From Ruegeria sp. HKCCA6707 (lineage in GTDB: Bacteria > Pseudomonadota > Alphaproteobacteria > Rhodobacterales > Rhodobacteraceae), in assembly GCF_013033515.1 (NCBI RefSeq), contig NZ_WQEG01000001.1, positions 434,001-498,000 on the forward strand: a DNA stretch of 64,000 nucleotides, given 5' to 3'. Under the pieces are notes generated by a model. It saw only the letters and a program-made list of their open reading frames with translations, did not search any database and was not told where the DNA came from. The translations under genes and the position numbers were made by a program. Shown here piece after piece: positions 9,605 through 18,070 of the stretch (its first letter is position 1; the number at the start of each line of letters is the position of its first letter).

Positions 9605-10816
9605 TTAGAAATTTACAATCGTCTGGATGACGATGGCATTGGCAATATCCACAAAGAATGCGGATACAAGGGGGAGCACGATAAAGGCAATAGGCGACGG
9701 GCCATATCGCTTGGTTACGGCTGTCATATTTGCAATCGCTGTGGGTGTGGCGCCCAAAGCAAAGCCGCCAAAGCCTGCGGCCAGAACGGCGGCGCGGTAG
9801 TTCGACCCCATAATCGGAAACAGCGCCCAGATCACAAAGACCACAGTGAACAGGGTTTGCGCGGTCATGATCACGGTAATGGCCAGACCAAGTTCGGCAA
9901 TGGTCCAAAGTTGCAGGCTCATCAGCGACATGGCCAGAAAAGCCCCCAGCGCGAATTCGGATATCAGCGCCAGCGAGGGCGTCTGAGAGACCGGCGGTGC
10001 CGAAGGAAACAGCGCTGTGCGCAGATTGGCGATCACGATCCCCATGATCAGACAGGGCACGAAAAGTGGCAGTTTGAGGCCAGCCGCCAGGATAACCTCG
10101 TTCAGCATATAGCCGAAGATAATCGCGATATTGAGGTAGAGAAGCACCCTCATGATCGTGAGGTGATCAATCTGCGATTTGCTCTTCCCGGCCTCGTCTG
10201 GCAGCCCGATGGTGAGTTCTTCATCCGGTCGCTCCGGCGACAAATTGCGGCCCTCGATCAACAGCCGTGCGATTGGACCACCCACAAGGGCCGCCAGAAC
10301 CAGGCCCAGCGTTGCGACGGCCACGCCCAGCTCGGTCGCGCCGTCGAGCCCGGTAGCGTCCCCTACCGCCGGGGCCCAGGCGATGGCTGTCCCGTGCCCC
10401 CCGATCAGCGCCGCCGAGCCGAACAGGACACCCGCCTGCGCCGGATAGCCAAAGATCGTCGCGCCCACCGCACCGATGACGTTCTGGGCGACGATCGTCG
10501 TCAGAGTGAGGATCAGAAGCAAAAACAAGGGCTTGCCACCCGAAATCAAATCAGCGATCCGCGCATTCAGGCCGATACCCGCAAAGAACAGGACTAGCAG
10601 GAAATCCCGGGTCTGAAGCTCGAACGACAGCTCAAGCCCAAAGACCAGATACAGCGCCAACACCACCAACGAGGCCAGCAACCCACCGGTTACCGGCTCG
10701 GGGATGTTGAACTGTCGCAGAACAGCCACCCGCGCGTTAAGCTCGGCGCCGAGCAGATAGACCGCAAAACCAAGGGTTGCGGTTAGAAACTGCGGGATTT
10801 CAACCGCATAGCTCAT
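9605..10816 (-). CDS. gltS: Sodium/glutamate symporter
   Basis: A 403-residue inner-membrane carrier with about ten hydrophobic segments. The order and the motifs GFALGATPTAIANM near the C-terminus and GHGTAIAW in the first half match GltS Na+/glutamate symporters, each lying in a re-entrant repeat. It ends 9 bases before glyS and starts 9 bases after the small membrane-anchored gene, so it is probably co-transcribed with them, an insertion into the usual glyQ-glyS neighbourhood. Confidence 0.93.
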   Translation of the reverse strand: MSYAVEIPQFLTATLGFAVYLLGAELNARVAVLRQFNIPEPVTGGLLASLVVLALYLVFGLELSFELQTRDFLLVLFFAGIGLNARIADLISGGKPLFLLLILTLTTIVAQNVIGAVGATIFGYPAQAGVLFGSAALIGGHGTAIAWAPAVGDATGLDGATELGVAVATLGLVLAALVGGPIARLLIEGRNLSPERPDEELTIGLPDEAGKSKSQIDHLTIMRVLLYLNIAIIFGYMLNEVILAAGLKLPLFVPCLIMGIVIANLRTALFPSAPPVSQTPSLALISEFALGAFLAMSLMSLQLWTIAELGLAITVIMTAQTLFTVVFVIWALFPIMGSNYRAAVLAAGFGGFALGATPTAIANMTAVTKRYGPSPIAFIVLPLVSAFFVDIANAIVIQTIVNF

Positions 10817-10825
10817 GGCTGTCCT

Positions 10826-11347
10826 TCAGCTTTCCGGACGCGGCGGGCATTCTTCGCCAACCACTGTCCCGTCATAGGCCTTTTCCCCACAATTGTTGAG
10901 CGCATGCCAGACATATCCTGCCCCATCTTCGGTGATGGCTACGATCCGGTCGACCCCATAGCGGATGTTCTTGGCCCCCAGGAACGCCTGCGCGCGCCCC
11001 GATTTCAGATCATCCGCCAGTTCGACCGCATCATAGCAGTCAAACCATCCCGGCGCTGTAAGCGGTTCAGGGTTTTCGACACGTTGATAGGCTTGTAACT
11101 GATCAAACCCCAATTCGGTTTGAAAACAGGCCCGATACCGGATCGGAGAACTGTCCGCGTCAATAGCCTGAAACTGCTCGTAAGAAATGCCGACCGGCGT
11201 ATCTGTATCATCCGGCAGCAGGGTCACGTCCTGCCCGGGTTGCGCCTCGACCTCGTAATAGAACCCATAGACCTGCAGGTAATACATCGCACCACCGGCC
11301 AAAGCGGCTGAGGCCAAAAGGATAATCGCAAGCAGTTTGCCGGTCAT
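10826..11347 (-). CDS. Membrane-anchored conserved hypothetical protein (DUF6446-like)
   Basis: A 173-residue protein with one N-terminal membrane anchor (LLAIILLASAALAGGAMYYL) followed by a probably periplasmic domain with conserved-looking YGFYYEV, RYRACF, WFDCYDA and NNCGEKAYDG stretches. Three of its four cysteines lie after the anchor in short CF/DCYD/NNCG contexts. I recall the family as an uncharacterised Rhodobacterales group (DUF6446) next to glyQ/glyS, but cannot verify the number. Function unknown; position suggests co-transcription with gltS and glyS. Confidence 0.75.
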   Translation of the reverse strand: MTGKLLAIILLASAALAGGAMYYLQVYGFYYEVEAQPGQDVTLLPDDTDTPVGISYEQFQAIDADSSPIRYRACFQTELGFDQLQAYQRVENPEPLTAPGWFDCYDAVELADDLKSGRAQAFLGAKNIRYGVDRIVAITEDGAGYVWHALNNCGEKAYDGTVVGEECPPRPES

Positions 11348-11425
11348 GACCTACGCAACCTCTTTCATCTTCGAGAAAAATCGGACAGTTTCCCAGTTAA
11401 CCCGTTCAGATATAGGGCTTTGAAG

Positions 11426-12058
11426 ATGGACACCACATTTATCGTCGGGTTTTTCGGGGCCCTTTTTGCGATCATGAACCCGATCACCAACCTGCCGGTG
11501 TTCCTGAGCGTTACAGATGGCCTGACCCCTGCCGATCAGCGCAAGGTTGCGGTCAAAACGGCCGTCTATTGTCTGATCCTGGGCAGCGCCTTTGCAGCCG
11601 TGGGCAACCAGGCGTTGGGTCTGTTCGGCATTAGCGTCAACCATCTGCGGGTGGCAGGCGGGCTGGTTGTTCTGATGATCGGGTTGAACATGCTGAACGG
11701 ACATGAAAGCAGCTCGCATCATGGAACAACGGGGGAAAAGGATGCCTATCCCGAGCCGGCAACGGTCGCCTTTTACCCGCTGGCCTTTCCCATTCTGGTC
11801 GGGCCCGGCACCATCACGACACTGATCCTTTATGCGCACCAGATTGACAAACCCGTCAAAGCGCTTGGTTATGCCGGAGTTTTTGGAGCAGTTGTCCTGT
11901 TGCTGTTCGTGACCTTCTGGAACGCGGCGGCCATTGCGCGCCATCTGTCGGACACGGCCCGCGTGATCATGAGCCGCTTTATGGGCATGATCTTGTCGGC
12001 CATTGCCATCAGCATGATCGCAGACGGTTTGAAAGTGTTGCTGCCCGGCTTGGCCTGA
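11426..12058 (+). CDS. MarC/NAAT-family integral membrane protein
   Basis: A 210-residue protein with six hydrophobic segments. The starting stretch FFGALFAIMNPITNLPVFLSVT and the central PLAFPILVGPGTITTLI are MarC (UPF0056) hallmarks. The family's role is unsettled; it was once linked to multiple antibiotic resistance, which was later not supported. ATG at 11426 is preferred over an in-frame TTG two codons earlier. It is divergent from the gene ending at 11347 and converges on glyQ with 8 bases between. Confidence 0.9.
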   Translation: MDTTFIVGFFGALFAIMNPITNLPVFLSVTDGLTPADQRKVAVKTAVYCLILGSAFAAVGNQALGLFGISVNHLRVAGGLVVLMIGLNMLNGHESSSHHGTTGEKDAYPEPATVAFYPLAFPILVGPGTITTLILYAHQIDKPVKALGYAGVFGAVVLLLFVTFWNAAAIARHLSDTARVIMSRFMGMILSAIAISMIADGLKVLLPGLA

Positions 12059-12066
12059 GGCGGCCA

Positions 12067-12996
12067 TCAGGCCTCGAACCCGGCCGCTTTGGTCTGAACA
12101 AATGCATCTGCGCATTGCTTGGCCAAAGCCCGTACGCGCCCGATATAGGCCTGACGCTCGGTTACCGAGATCACGCCCCGCGCGTCGAGCAGGTTGAACA
12201 TATGGCTGGCTTTGATGCACTGGTCATAGGCTGGGTGAGCCATGATGATCCGTTTCCCCGTCTTGGGGTCGATATCCTCTTGCGCCAGAATGGTCGCGCA
12301 TTCGGCCTCGGCCTCTTCGAAATGACGCAGCAGAACCTCGGTATTGGCGACGTCAAAATTCCAGCGGGCGTATTCTTCCTCGGTCTGTTTGAAGACATCG
12401 CCATAGGTCAGCGGGCTGGGCGACTGCGGATCATTGAACGGCATGTCCATGACATGATCGATGCCCAGCACATACATCGCCAGACGTTCCAGCCCATAGG
12501 TCAACTCACCCGAGACAGGCGCGCAGTCATGGCCACCGACCTGTTGAAAATAGGTGAACTGGCTGACCTCCATACCGTCGCACCAGACCTCCCACCCCAG
12601 GCCCCAGGCGCCCAGCGTGGGGCTTTCCCAGTCATCTTCGACAAAGCGGATGTCATGCAGCTCCATATCGATGCCGATGGCCTCAAGGCTGCCCAGATAT
12701 AGCTCCTGCAGATCCGGCGGGCTGGGCTTGATCAGCACCTGGTACTGGTAATAGTGCTGCAACCGGTTGGGGTTCTCACCATAGCGTCCGTCGGTCGGAC
12801 GGCGCGACGGCTGAACATAGGCCGCAGCCCAGGCCTTGGAGCCCAAAGCACGCAGTGTTGTGGCCGGGTGGAACGTCCCTGCCCCGACCTCCATGTCATA
12901 GGGCTGCAAAATCGCGCAGCCTTTCGAGGCCCAATAGGTCTGAAGCCGCAGGATGATTTCCTGAAAAGAGCGTGGCGCACTGGACGGTTCGGTCAT
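12067..12996 (-). CDS. glyQ: Glycyl-tRNA synthetase alpha subunit
   Basis: Catalytic alpha chain (309 residues) of glycyl-tRNA synthetase. Diagnostic segments: [32 protein letters not shown], the [19 protein letters not shown] motif-2 region and [11 protein letters not shown]. The frame runs 31 codons further upstream, but the ATG at 12996 matches the family start and is preceded by AAAGGGA. Partner of glyS at 7376-9595. Confidence 0.97.
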   Translation of the reverse strand: MTEPSSAPRSFQEIILRLQTYWASKGCAILQPYDMEVGAGTFHPATTLRALGSKAWAAAYVQPSRRPTDGRYGENPNRLQHYYQYQVLIKPSPPDLQELYLGSLEAIGIDMELHDIRFVEDDWESPTLGAWGLGWEVWCDGMEVSQFTYFQQVGGHDCAPVSGELTYGLERLAMYVLGIDHVMDMPFNDPQSPSPLTYGDVFKQTEEEYARWNFDVANTEVLLRHFEEAEAECATILAQEDIDPKTGKRIIMAHPAYDQCIKASHMFNLLDARGVISVTERQAYIGRVRALAKQCADAFVQTKAAGFEA

Positions 12997-13080
12997 GACA
13001 TTCCCTTTGGGCGCATCGGGCACCCGGTTCCGGTCGGTTTTGCCCTTCCTATGCAAGGGGTCCATGGGCGTCAACGGGCC

Positions 13081-13118
13081 TTTGCACACAGGTTGTCACT
13101 GCGCGGCCACAGTGCAAA
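13081..13118. other. Inverted repeat in the glyQ / 13204 divergent region
   Basis: TTTGCAC (13081-13087) and GTGCAAA (13112-13118) form a 7-bp dyad about 85 bases upstream of both divergent start codons. It could be an operator or a leader hairpin of glyQ. No promoter consensus is obvious beside it. Confidence 0.3.
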
Positions 13119-13203
13119 TTCCCCGTAACACAGGCATGGCGTTCGGGGGCTGAAATCGCGTAACCTGCGCCTCAGACAAAACACTGCATAAAACGGGCAG
13201 ACA

Positions 13204-14940
13204 ATGACACGCGTATTAGCTGCAATTTTCTTTATTTTCACCATTGGTCTGGGCGCTGCGCAAGCCCAGGAGGATCAGGGCGTATGGGTGCAAGTCGAAG
13301 CGCGCCCAACGCTTTTTGAAGCCCAAGAGCGGGCGCAGGCCTATGGTGACCTGCTACCGGATGTGAACGGGTTTCGCCTGAATTCCGGGTGGTACGCTAT
13401 TGTCATCGGCCCCTACTTGCGCGCGGATGCGGAACAGGTCTTGCGCGTCTACCGAGCCGAAGGGCAAATACCCGGCGACAGTTTCATCGCCCTGTCGAAC
13501 CAGTTGGGTCAGCAATTCTGGCCGGTTGGCGCAAATGTGTTGGACCGTGGTGTCATCTCGACCCCGGTGGAACCCGCAGCAGAACCAAACCAGCAGCTTG
13601 GTTTGAGCGTTCAATCCTCGGACGAAACACGCGCAGAAGCTTTGCAAGGTGAGCGGTTGCTCAGCGCGCAAGAGCGTCGCGATCTGCAGACGGCATTGAA
13701 AGCTGGCGGTTACTACGCATCGACAATCGACGGCGCTTTTGGTGCTGGCACACGGCGTTCGATGGCGGAATGGCAGCGATTCAACGGGTTTGAGGCCACG
13801 GGTGTCCTTACGACGCTGCAACGCAAGACATTGATGGACGAGTTCAATGCCCCGCTGATTAGCGTTGGCTTGGCGCGCCACAGCGATGCGCAGGCCGGAA
13901 TGTCTTTGGACCTGCCGCTGGGCGTTTTGGCCTTTGACCGGTACGAAGCCCCCTTTGCGCATTTCAAAGCCAGCTCTGATCTGAATGCCCAGGCGCTTTT
14001 GATCAGCCAGGAAGGCAACCGAGCCACGCTGCAGGCGCTTTACGAGGTGATGCAATCGCTTGAGATCATCCCGCTGAACGGCCCCAGAGAGCTGCGCAAC
14101 AACCGTTTTACCATTGAAGGGCGCGGCAACGGTATTGTGTCCTATACGCAGGCACAGCTGGAAGACGGCAAGATCAAGGGCTTTACCCTGGTCTGGCCCG
14201 AAGGCGATGACGCAAGACGCACGCGTGTTCTGGCCGCCATGACAAACAGCTATGCCACAACAGATGCAGTACTGGACGCTGCAGCAGGTGCTGACGCTGA
14301 TCAGCGGATCGACCTGGTCTCGGGCCTGCAAACCCGCAAACCGCGCGTTTCGCGCTCGGGCTTTTTTGCCGATACTTCGGGTATCGTCCTGACCGTGGCC
14401 GAGGCCGCAGACAGTTGCGCGCGCATCACGCTCGACGGGGATCAGCAATTGCAGGTGGCCTGGAGCGACGCGGAACTGGGTATTGCCGTCTTGCGACCCA
14501 GTCAGACCCTGGCACCGATCAACGTGGCCGAGTTCAGCCCCGTGACGCCCCGCATCCAGTCCGAAATTGCGGCATCCGGGTTCTCGTATGAAGGCGCTTT
14601 GGGTGCACCCACGCTGACCTTCGGACAAGTCGCCGATATTCGCGGATTGAATGGCGAAAGCGGTGTGAAACGCTTGGCCATGAGTACTCAGCCCGGCGAC
14701 GCGGGTGGCCCTGTCTTTGACGATAACGGCCACGTGGTCGGGATGTTACTGCCCACCCCCACCGAAGGCCGCGCCTTGCCCGCCAGCGTCAGCCTCGCAG
14801 CATCGGTGGACAGCCTGAATGCGGTGCTGGAAAAAGCCGGTGTTGCAGGACAGGCCGGACAGAGCGAAACGCGCATAACCCCCAATGAACTGAGCCGCCG
14901 CGCCAACGGCATGACGGTTCTGGTGCATTGCTGGGACTAA
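13204..14940 (+). CDS. SPOR and peptidoglycan-binding protein with inactive trypsin-like domain
   Basis: A 578-residue secreted protein. The signal peptide (MTRVLAAIFFIFTIGLGAAQAQ) is followed by a SPOR-like repeat at about 27-110 (GVWVQVEARPTLFEAQERA..WYAIVIGPY) and a PG_binding_1 domain at about 152-212 (LQTALKAGGYYASTIDGAFGAGTRRSMAEWQ). A C-terminal trypsin/S1C-like fold spans about 380-560. The protease has degenerated: the His position reads VAEAAD (Glu400), the Asp position DAELGIAVL (Gly426) and the Ser position GDAGGP (Ala500). A wall-binding scaffold or sensor is more likely than a protease. Convergent with the next gene; a shared terminator follows. Confidence 0.85.
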   Translation: MTRVLAAIFFIFTIGLGAAQAQEDQGVWVQVEARPTLFEAQERAQAYGDLLPDVNGFRLNSGWYAIVIGPYLRADAEQVLRVYRAEGQIPGDSFIALSNQLGQQFWPVGANVLDRGVISTPVEPAAEPNQQLGLSVQSSDETRAEALQGERLLSAQERRDLQTALKAGGYYASTIDGAFGAGTRRSMAEWQRFNGFEATGVLTTLQRKTLMDEFNAPLISVGLARHSDAQAGMSLDLPLGVLAFDRYEAPFAHFKASSDLNAQALLISQEGNRATLQALYEVMQSLEIIPLNGPRELRNNRFTIEGRGNGIVSYTQAQLEDGKIKGFTLVWPEGDDARRTRVLAAMTNSYATTDAVLDAAAGADADQRIDLVSGLQTRKPRVSRSGFFADTSGIVLTVAEAADSCARITLDGDQQLQVAWSDAELGIAVLRPSQTLAPINVAEFSPVTPRIQSEIAASGFSYEGALGAPTLTFGQVADIRGLNGESGVKRLAMSTQPGDAGGPVFDDNGHVVGMLLPTPTEGRALPASVSLAASVDSLNAVLEKAGVAGQAGQSETRITPNELSRRANGMTVLVHCWD

Positions 14941-14962
14941 TCTGACTGCTCTGAGTAATTTG

Positions 14963-14994
14963 GGGCGCTGCAAAAGATTGCGGCGCCCTTTTTT
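14963..14994 (+). terminator. Intrinsic terminator after the pseudoprotease gene
   Basis: Stem GGGCGC..GCGCCC, extended by GCAA/TTGC after one mismatch, followed by six T. The T run overlaps the stop codon of the converging gene. Confidence 0.85.
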
Positions 14995-16570
14995 ATCCCA
15001 GAATGTCCGGCGTCACATGGATCAATGTGGGCACAGGCGCGTCGAACGCAGAACGAACCTGTATTTGAAGCGCGGCGAGGTCCGTCGGTCGTGCCGACAG
15101 CGCACCATAGGCTTCGGCAAGCTTTCCGAAATCCGGGTTGCGCGCGATGACCGCGTTGGGAGCAATCTGGCTGCGCACCATGCTGTCTTCGATCTCTTTC
15201 AGTTTGCCGTTGTCCCACAGGATGATTGGCAACGAGAGTCCAAGTTCCACCGCCGTGCCAAGCTCTTGCAGCGTGTATTGAAAGCCATAGTCCCCGGCGA
15301 TAACCGCCGTTGGCTTTCCCCGCCGCGCAACTGCGCCACCGATGCCAGCGGGCAGCGCATAGCCCAGTGTTCCGAAACCGGTCGGATGGTGCCAGTGATA
15401 CGGGACAGCCATGTCCCAGACCTCTTTGGCGACATAAGCGAACTGCGTCATGTCGGAATAGATCATTGTGTCGGCGGGCATTGCTTCGCGCAGGGCATCG
15501 ATAACTGGCACGATCCCCGGACGCTCTGCATCGACCTCAGCGCGCCAGCGCGCGCGGGCGTCGGCGACCTCATCCGTACTCCAGCCAGTGGAGGGTTTTG
15601 CCTGATCCGCCACGGCCCACAGCGCATGGGCAAAGCTTTCCGCATCCGCTTGCAGCTTGATCGTTGCGCGATGACGGTCAGACAGCACTTCGGGATCCAG
15701 ATCAACGCGCACCAATTGCGCGGAATGGCCCAACGCGTCGCGCCACAAGTCAACTTCGGCCAGTTCGGTGCCCACAGCGACCACCAGATCCGCAGATGCA
15801 ATCACCTCGGCACTGCCCGGTCGCGGCAGCATCGCACCAAAATCCAGCGGGTAATTTGACCCAGCCAGCCCTCGACCCGCGTATGTGGTGAAACAGGCTG
15901 CGCCCAGCTGGGTCAGGATCTGACGCCACAGGTTCGACTTTGCACCGCCCCCCAAAATGAACAAGGGCCTCTGCGCAATGTTCAGCATCGAAAGAACCGG
16001 AGCGAGATCCGGCGGTAAGACCTGCACCCTCAGCGCATCCTGGTTGGGAAACGGAGCGGCTTCTGCGTCGGCCTCAAGCTGAGCGATCGGCACCTGGATA
16101 TGCTTGGGACGTGGGCGCGACAGGGCAAATTCTTCGAATGCCCGTTCAACCAACCCATAGGCCGCTGCCGCACTTTCCGCCTGAGAGGACCAATCGGCCA
16201 CCGTTCCGGCAGCGGCACGTTGATCCTTCATCTGATGCAACTGCCCGCGCGTGGCCTGTGTTTCATCCAGACAAGAGGACAAAACCAACATCGGTACCGA
16301 ATCCGAATAGGCCTGCCCCATCGGTGTCATGATATTGCAAAGGCCAGGCCCGGTGATCACATAGGCGACACCCGGCTTACCTGTGGCCCGCGCATAGCCA
16401 TCGGCCATGAAGCCCGCGCCCTGCTCGTGCCGCGCAAGTACATGAGTGATCCCGGCCTCTTCGATACCGCGATACATCTCCTGATTATGTACACCGGGAA
16501 TACCAAATATCACCTCGACCCCACGATCCCGCAGCATATGCGAGATTTGCGCCCCCAAGGGTTTCTTCAT
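14993..16570 (-). CDS. ThDP-dependent 2-oxoacid decarboxylase, AruI-like
   Basis: 525 residues with the acetolactate-synthase fold: N-terminal PYR domain (VIFGIPGVHNQEMYRGI, catalytic-type Glu49 in ARHEQGAGFMADGYAR, YVITGPGLCN), a central domain and a C-terminal PP domain (VIAGDYGFQYTLQELGTAVELG..LWDN). The combination GIPGVH plus GDYGFQYTLQEL is what I know from 5-guanidino-2-oxopentanoate decarboxylase (AruI) of the arginine transaminase pathway, rather than IlvB. That substrate is an inference. Its start overlaps the trkH stop (ATGA), an unexpected pairing with a potassium channel gene. Confidence 0.8.
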   Translation of the reverse strand: MKKPLGAQISHMLRDRGVEVIFGIPGVHNQEMYRGIEEAGITHVLARHEQGAGFMADGYARATGKPGVAYVITGPGLCNIMTPMGQAYSDSVPMLVLSSCLDETQATRGQLHQMKDQRAAAGTVADWSSQAESAAAAYGLVERAFEEFALSRPRPKHIQVPIAQLEADAEAAPFPNQDALRVQVLPPDLAPVLSMLNIAQRPLFILGGGAKSNLWRQILTQLGAACFTTYAGRGLAGSNYPLDFGAMLPRPGSAEVIASADLVVAVGTELAEVDLWRDALGHSAQLVRVDLDPEVLSDRHRATIKLQADAESFAHALWAVADQAKPSTGWSTDEVADARARWRAEVDAERPGIVPVIDALREAMPADTMIYSDMTQFAYVAKEVWDMAVPYHWHHPTGFGTLGYALPAGIGGAVARRGKPTAVIAGDYGFQYTLQELGTAVELGLSLPIILWDNGKLKEIEDSMVRSQIAPNAVIARNPDFGKLAEAYGALSARPTDLAALQIQVRSAFDAPVPTLIHVTPDILG

Positions 16571-18018
16571 CAAGCTCTCCAGAATTGAACAGTAAAGATT
16601 GCATAGACGGCCAGCAGTTCCAGCCGCCCGACCAGCATACCGATGGTCAGCAGCCACTTGGCGGTATCGTTGAGCCCCGCGAAATTGCCTGCTGGGCCGA
16701 TCTGGCTGCCCAGCCCCGGCCCCACATTGGCCAAAGCGGTCGCGGCACCCGAGACCGAGGTGATAAAGTCGAGCCCCGTCAGAGCAAGAGCCCAAGACAG
16801 CGCACCCATGGACAGCACGAAGAACATGAAAAAGCTCATGACCGAGGTTAGAACATCCCGGCTGATCTTGCGCCCGTCATAGGTGGGGACAAACACGCCA
16901 TGAGGCGACCGGATGCGGTTGATCTGGGTTTTTATCGAGGCAAACAGCAGCTGATAGCGGAAGACTTTGATCGAGCAGGCGGTTGATCCCGCGCAACCTC
17001 CGATCAACCCGATCAGAAAGAACAGCATCACCGGGAAACTGCCCCAGAGCATATAGTCGACGCTGGCATAGCCCGTGCCAGAGATGATCGAGGTGATGTT
17101 GAACAGCGATTCGCGCACCGCTTGTTCCCAATGATGCGGAAAGACCGAGGTCAGGAACACCGACATCACAATGACCAGCACAAGAATCGTGGCAAGAAAG
17201 GCTCGTATCTGGCTGTCTTTCCACAAGGAACTGGTGCTGCCATTGGCCAGTTGCACGTATCGGACAAAGGGCAGCGCCGCTAGGATCATGAAGACCGACG
17301 CCGCGTATTCCATGGGTCCCGAGAAAGTTGCAAAGGAACTGTCATAGTTCGAAAACCCACCCGTGGCGATTGTGGTCATCGCATGGACGACCGCATCGAA
17401 AAAGCCCATGCCAAAACCGGCATAGACAAACGCGCATACAACCGTGAGGAACACGTAGATCAACGAGATTTGCCCGGCGATTTCCTGCGCACGCGGCAGG
17501 ATTTTCCCCATGGTCTCGAACCCTTCCGAGCGGAAGATCTGCATGCCACCGACGCGCAGTTCAGGCAGAAAAACCATGGCAACGACAATGATGCCGATGC
17601 CGCCCAGCCACTGCAGAAGTCCACGCCACAAGAGCAACCCTTGTGGGAGATCGTCCAAGCCGGAAATCACCGTCGAGCCTGTCGTGGTCAGGCCGGACAT
17701 CGCTTCGAAATAGGCGTCGACGAACCGCAGTTCAGTCGCACCGTATAAAAACGGGATAGCACCAAAGACTGGTAGCGCCACCCAGACGCCGGTAGTCAGC
17801 AAAAAGGTCTGGCGGATGGTCAGCCCTTCGCCCACTCCGTTTGCGCAGCTCATAGCCATCACAACCCCGGTCAAGGTCGTGATGATTGCGCTTTCCAGAA
17901 ACACATGCCATTCGCTCCGACCTTCGATCAGGTCTGCCACCATGGGCAGCAGCATGGTCACCCCAAGAATGGCGACCAGCAAGCCAATCACATATCCGAC
18001 CGGGCGAAGATCCATCAT
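16570..18018 (-). CDS. trkH: Trk-type potassium uptake channel protein
   Basis: A 482-residue inner-membrane protein with the four pore repeats of TrkH/KtrB. The selectivity-filter stretches GLTTTGST, TIATGGFS, ISGTGYAS and NVGPGLG are all present. It imports K+ together with a TrkA-type NAD-binding regulator, which is not in this window. The start has two adjacent ATGs. It overlaps the downstream decarboxylase gene by ATGA, so the two are translationally coupled. Confidence 0.95.
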   Translation of the reverse strand: MMDLRPVGYVIGLLVAILGVTMLLPMVADLIEGRSEWHVFLESAIITTLTGVVMAMSCANGVGEGLTIRQTFLLTTGVWVALPVFGAIPFLYGATELRFVDAYFEAMSGLTTTGSTVISGLDDLPQGLLLWRGLLQWLGGIGIIVVAMVFLPELRVGGMQIFRSEGFETMGKILPRAQEIAGQISLIYVFLTVVCAFVYAGFGMGFFDAVVHAMTTIATGGFSNYDSSFATFSGPMEYAASVFMILAALPFVRYVQLANGSTSSLWKDSQIRAFLATILVLVIVMSVFLTSVFPHHWEQAVRESLFNITSIISGTGYASVDYMLWGSFPVMLFFLIGLIGGCAGSTACSIKVFRYQLLFASIKTQINRIRSPHGVFVPTYDGRKISRDVLTSVMSFFMFFVLSMGALSWALALTGLDFITSVSGAATALANVGPGLGSQIGPAGNFAGLNDTAKWLLTIGMLVGRLELLAVYAIFTVQFWRA

Positions 18019-18070
18019 GTCGGGCAGCGTTGGCGTGCCTGCCCGACCGTGTCAAGCGCTTGATCCCAAG

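Noticed and set aside
8303..10597. 764-codon open frame on the plus strand
   Set aside because: It lies antisense to glyS and gltS, which are both strongly supported. The predicted product is Gly/His/Gln/Arg-rich with no domain, typical of a GC-rich shadow frame.
11351..12220. 289-codon minus-strand frame over marC
   Set aside because: Antisense to a clear MarC protein; product is Gln/His/Asp-rich without any family pattern.
13354..14733. 459-codon minus-strand frame over the pseudoprotease gene
   Set aside because: Shadow of a convincing secreted multidomain protein on the plus strand; no recognisable motif.
16571..16795. 75-codon N-terminal extension of the ThDP decarboxylase
   Set aside because: The extension overlaps the end of trkH in another frame, whereas the ATG at 16570 gives a normal family N-terminus and an ATGA coupling.
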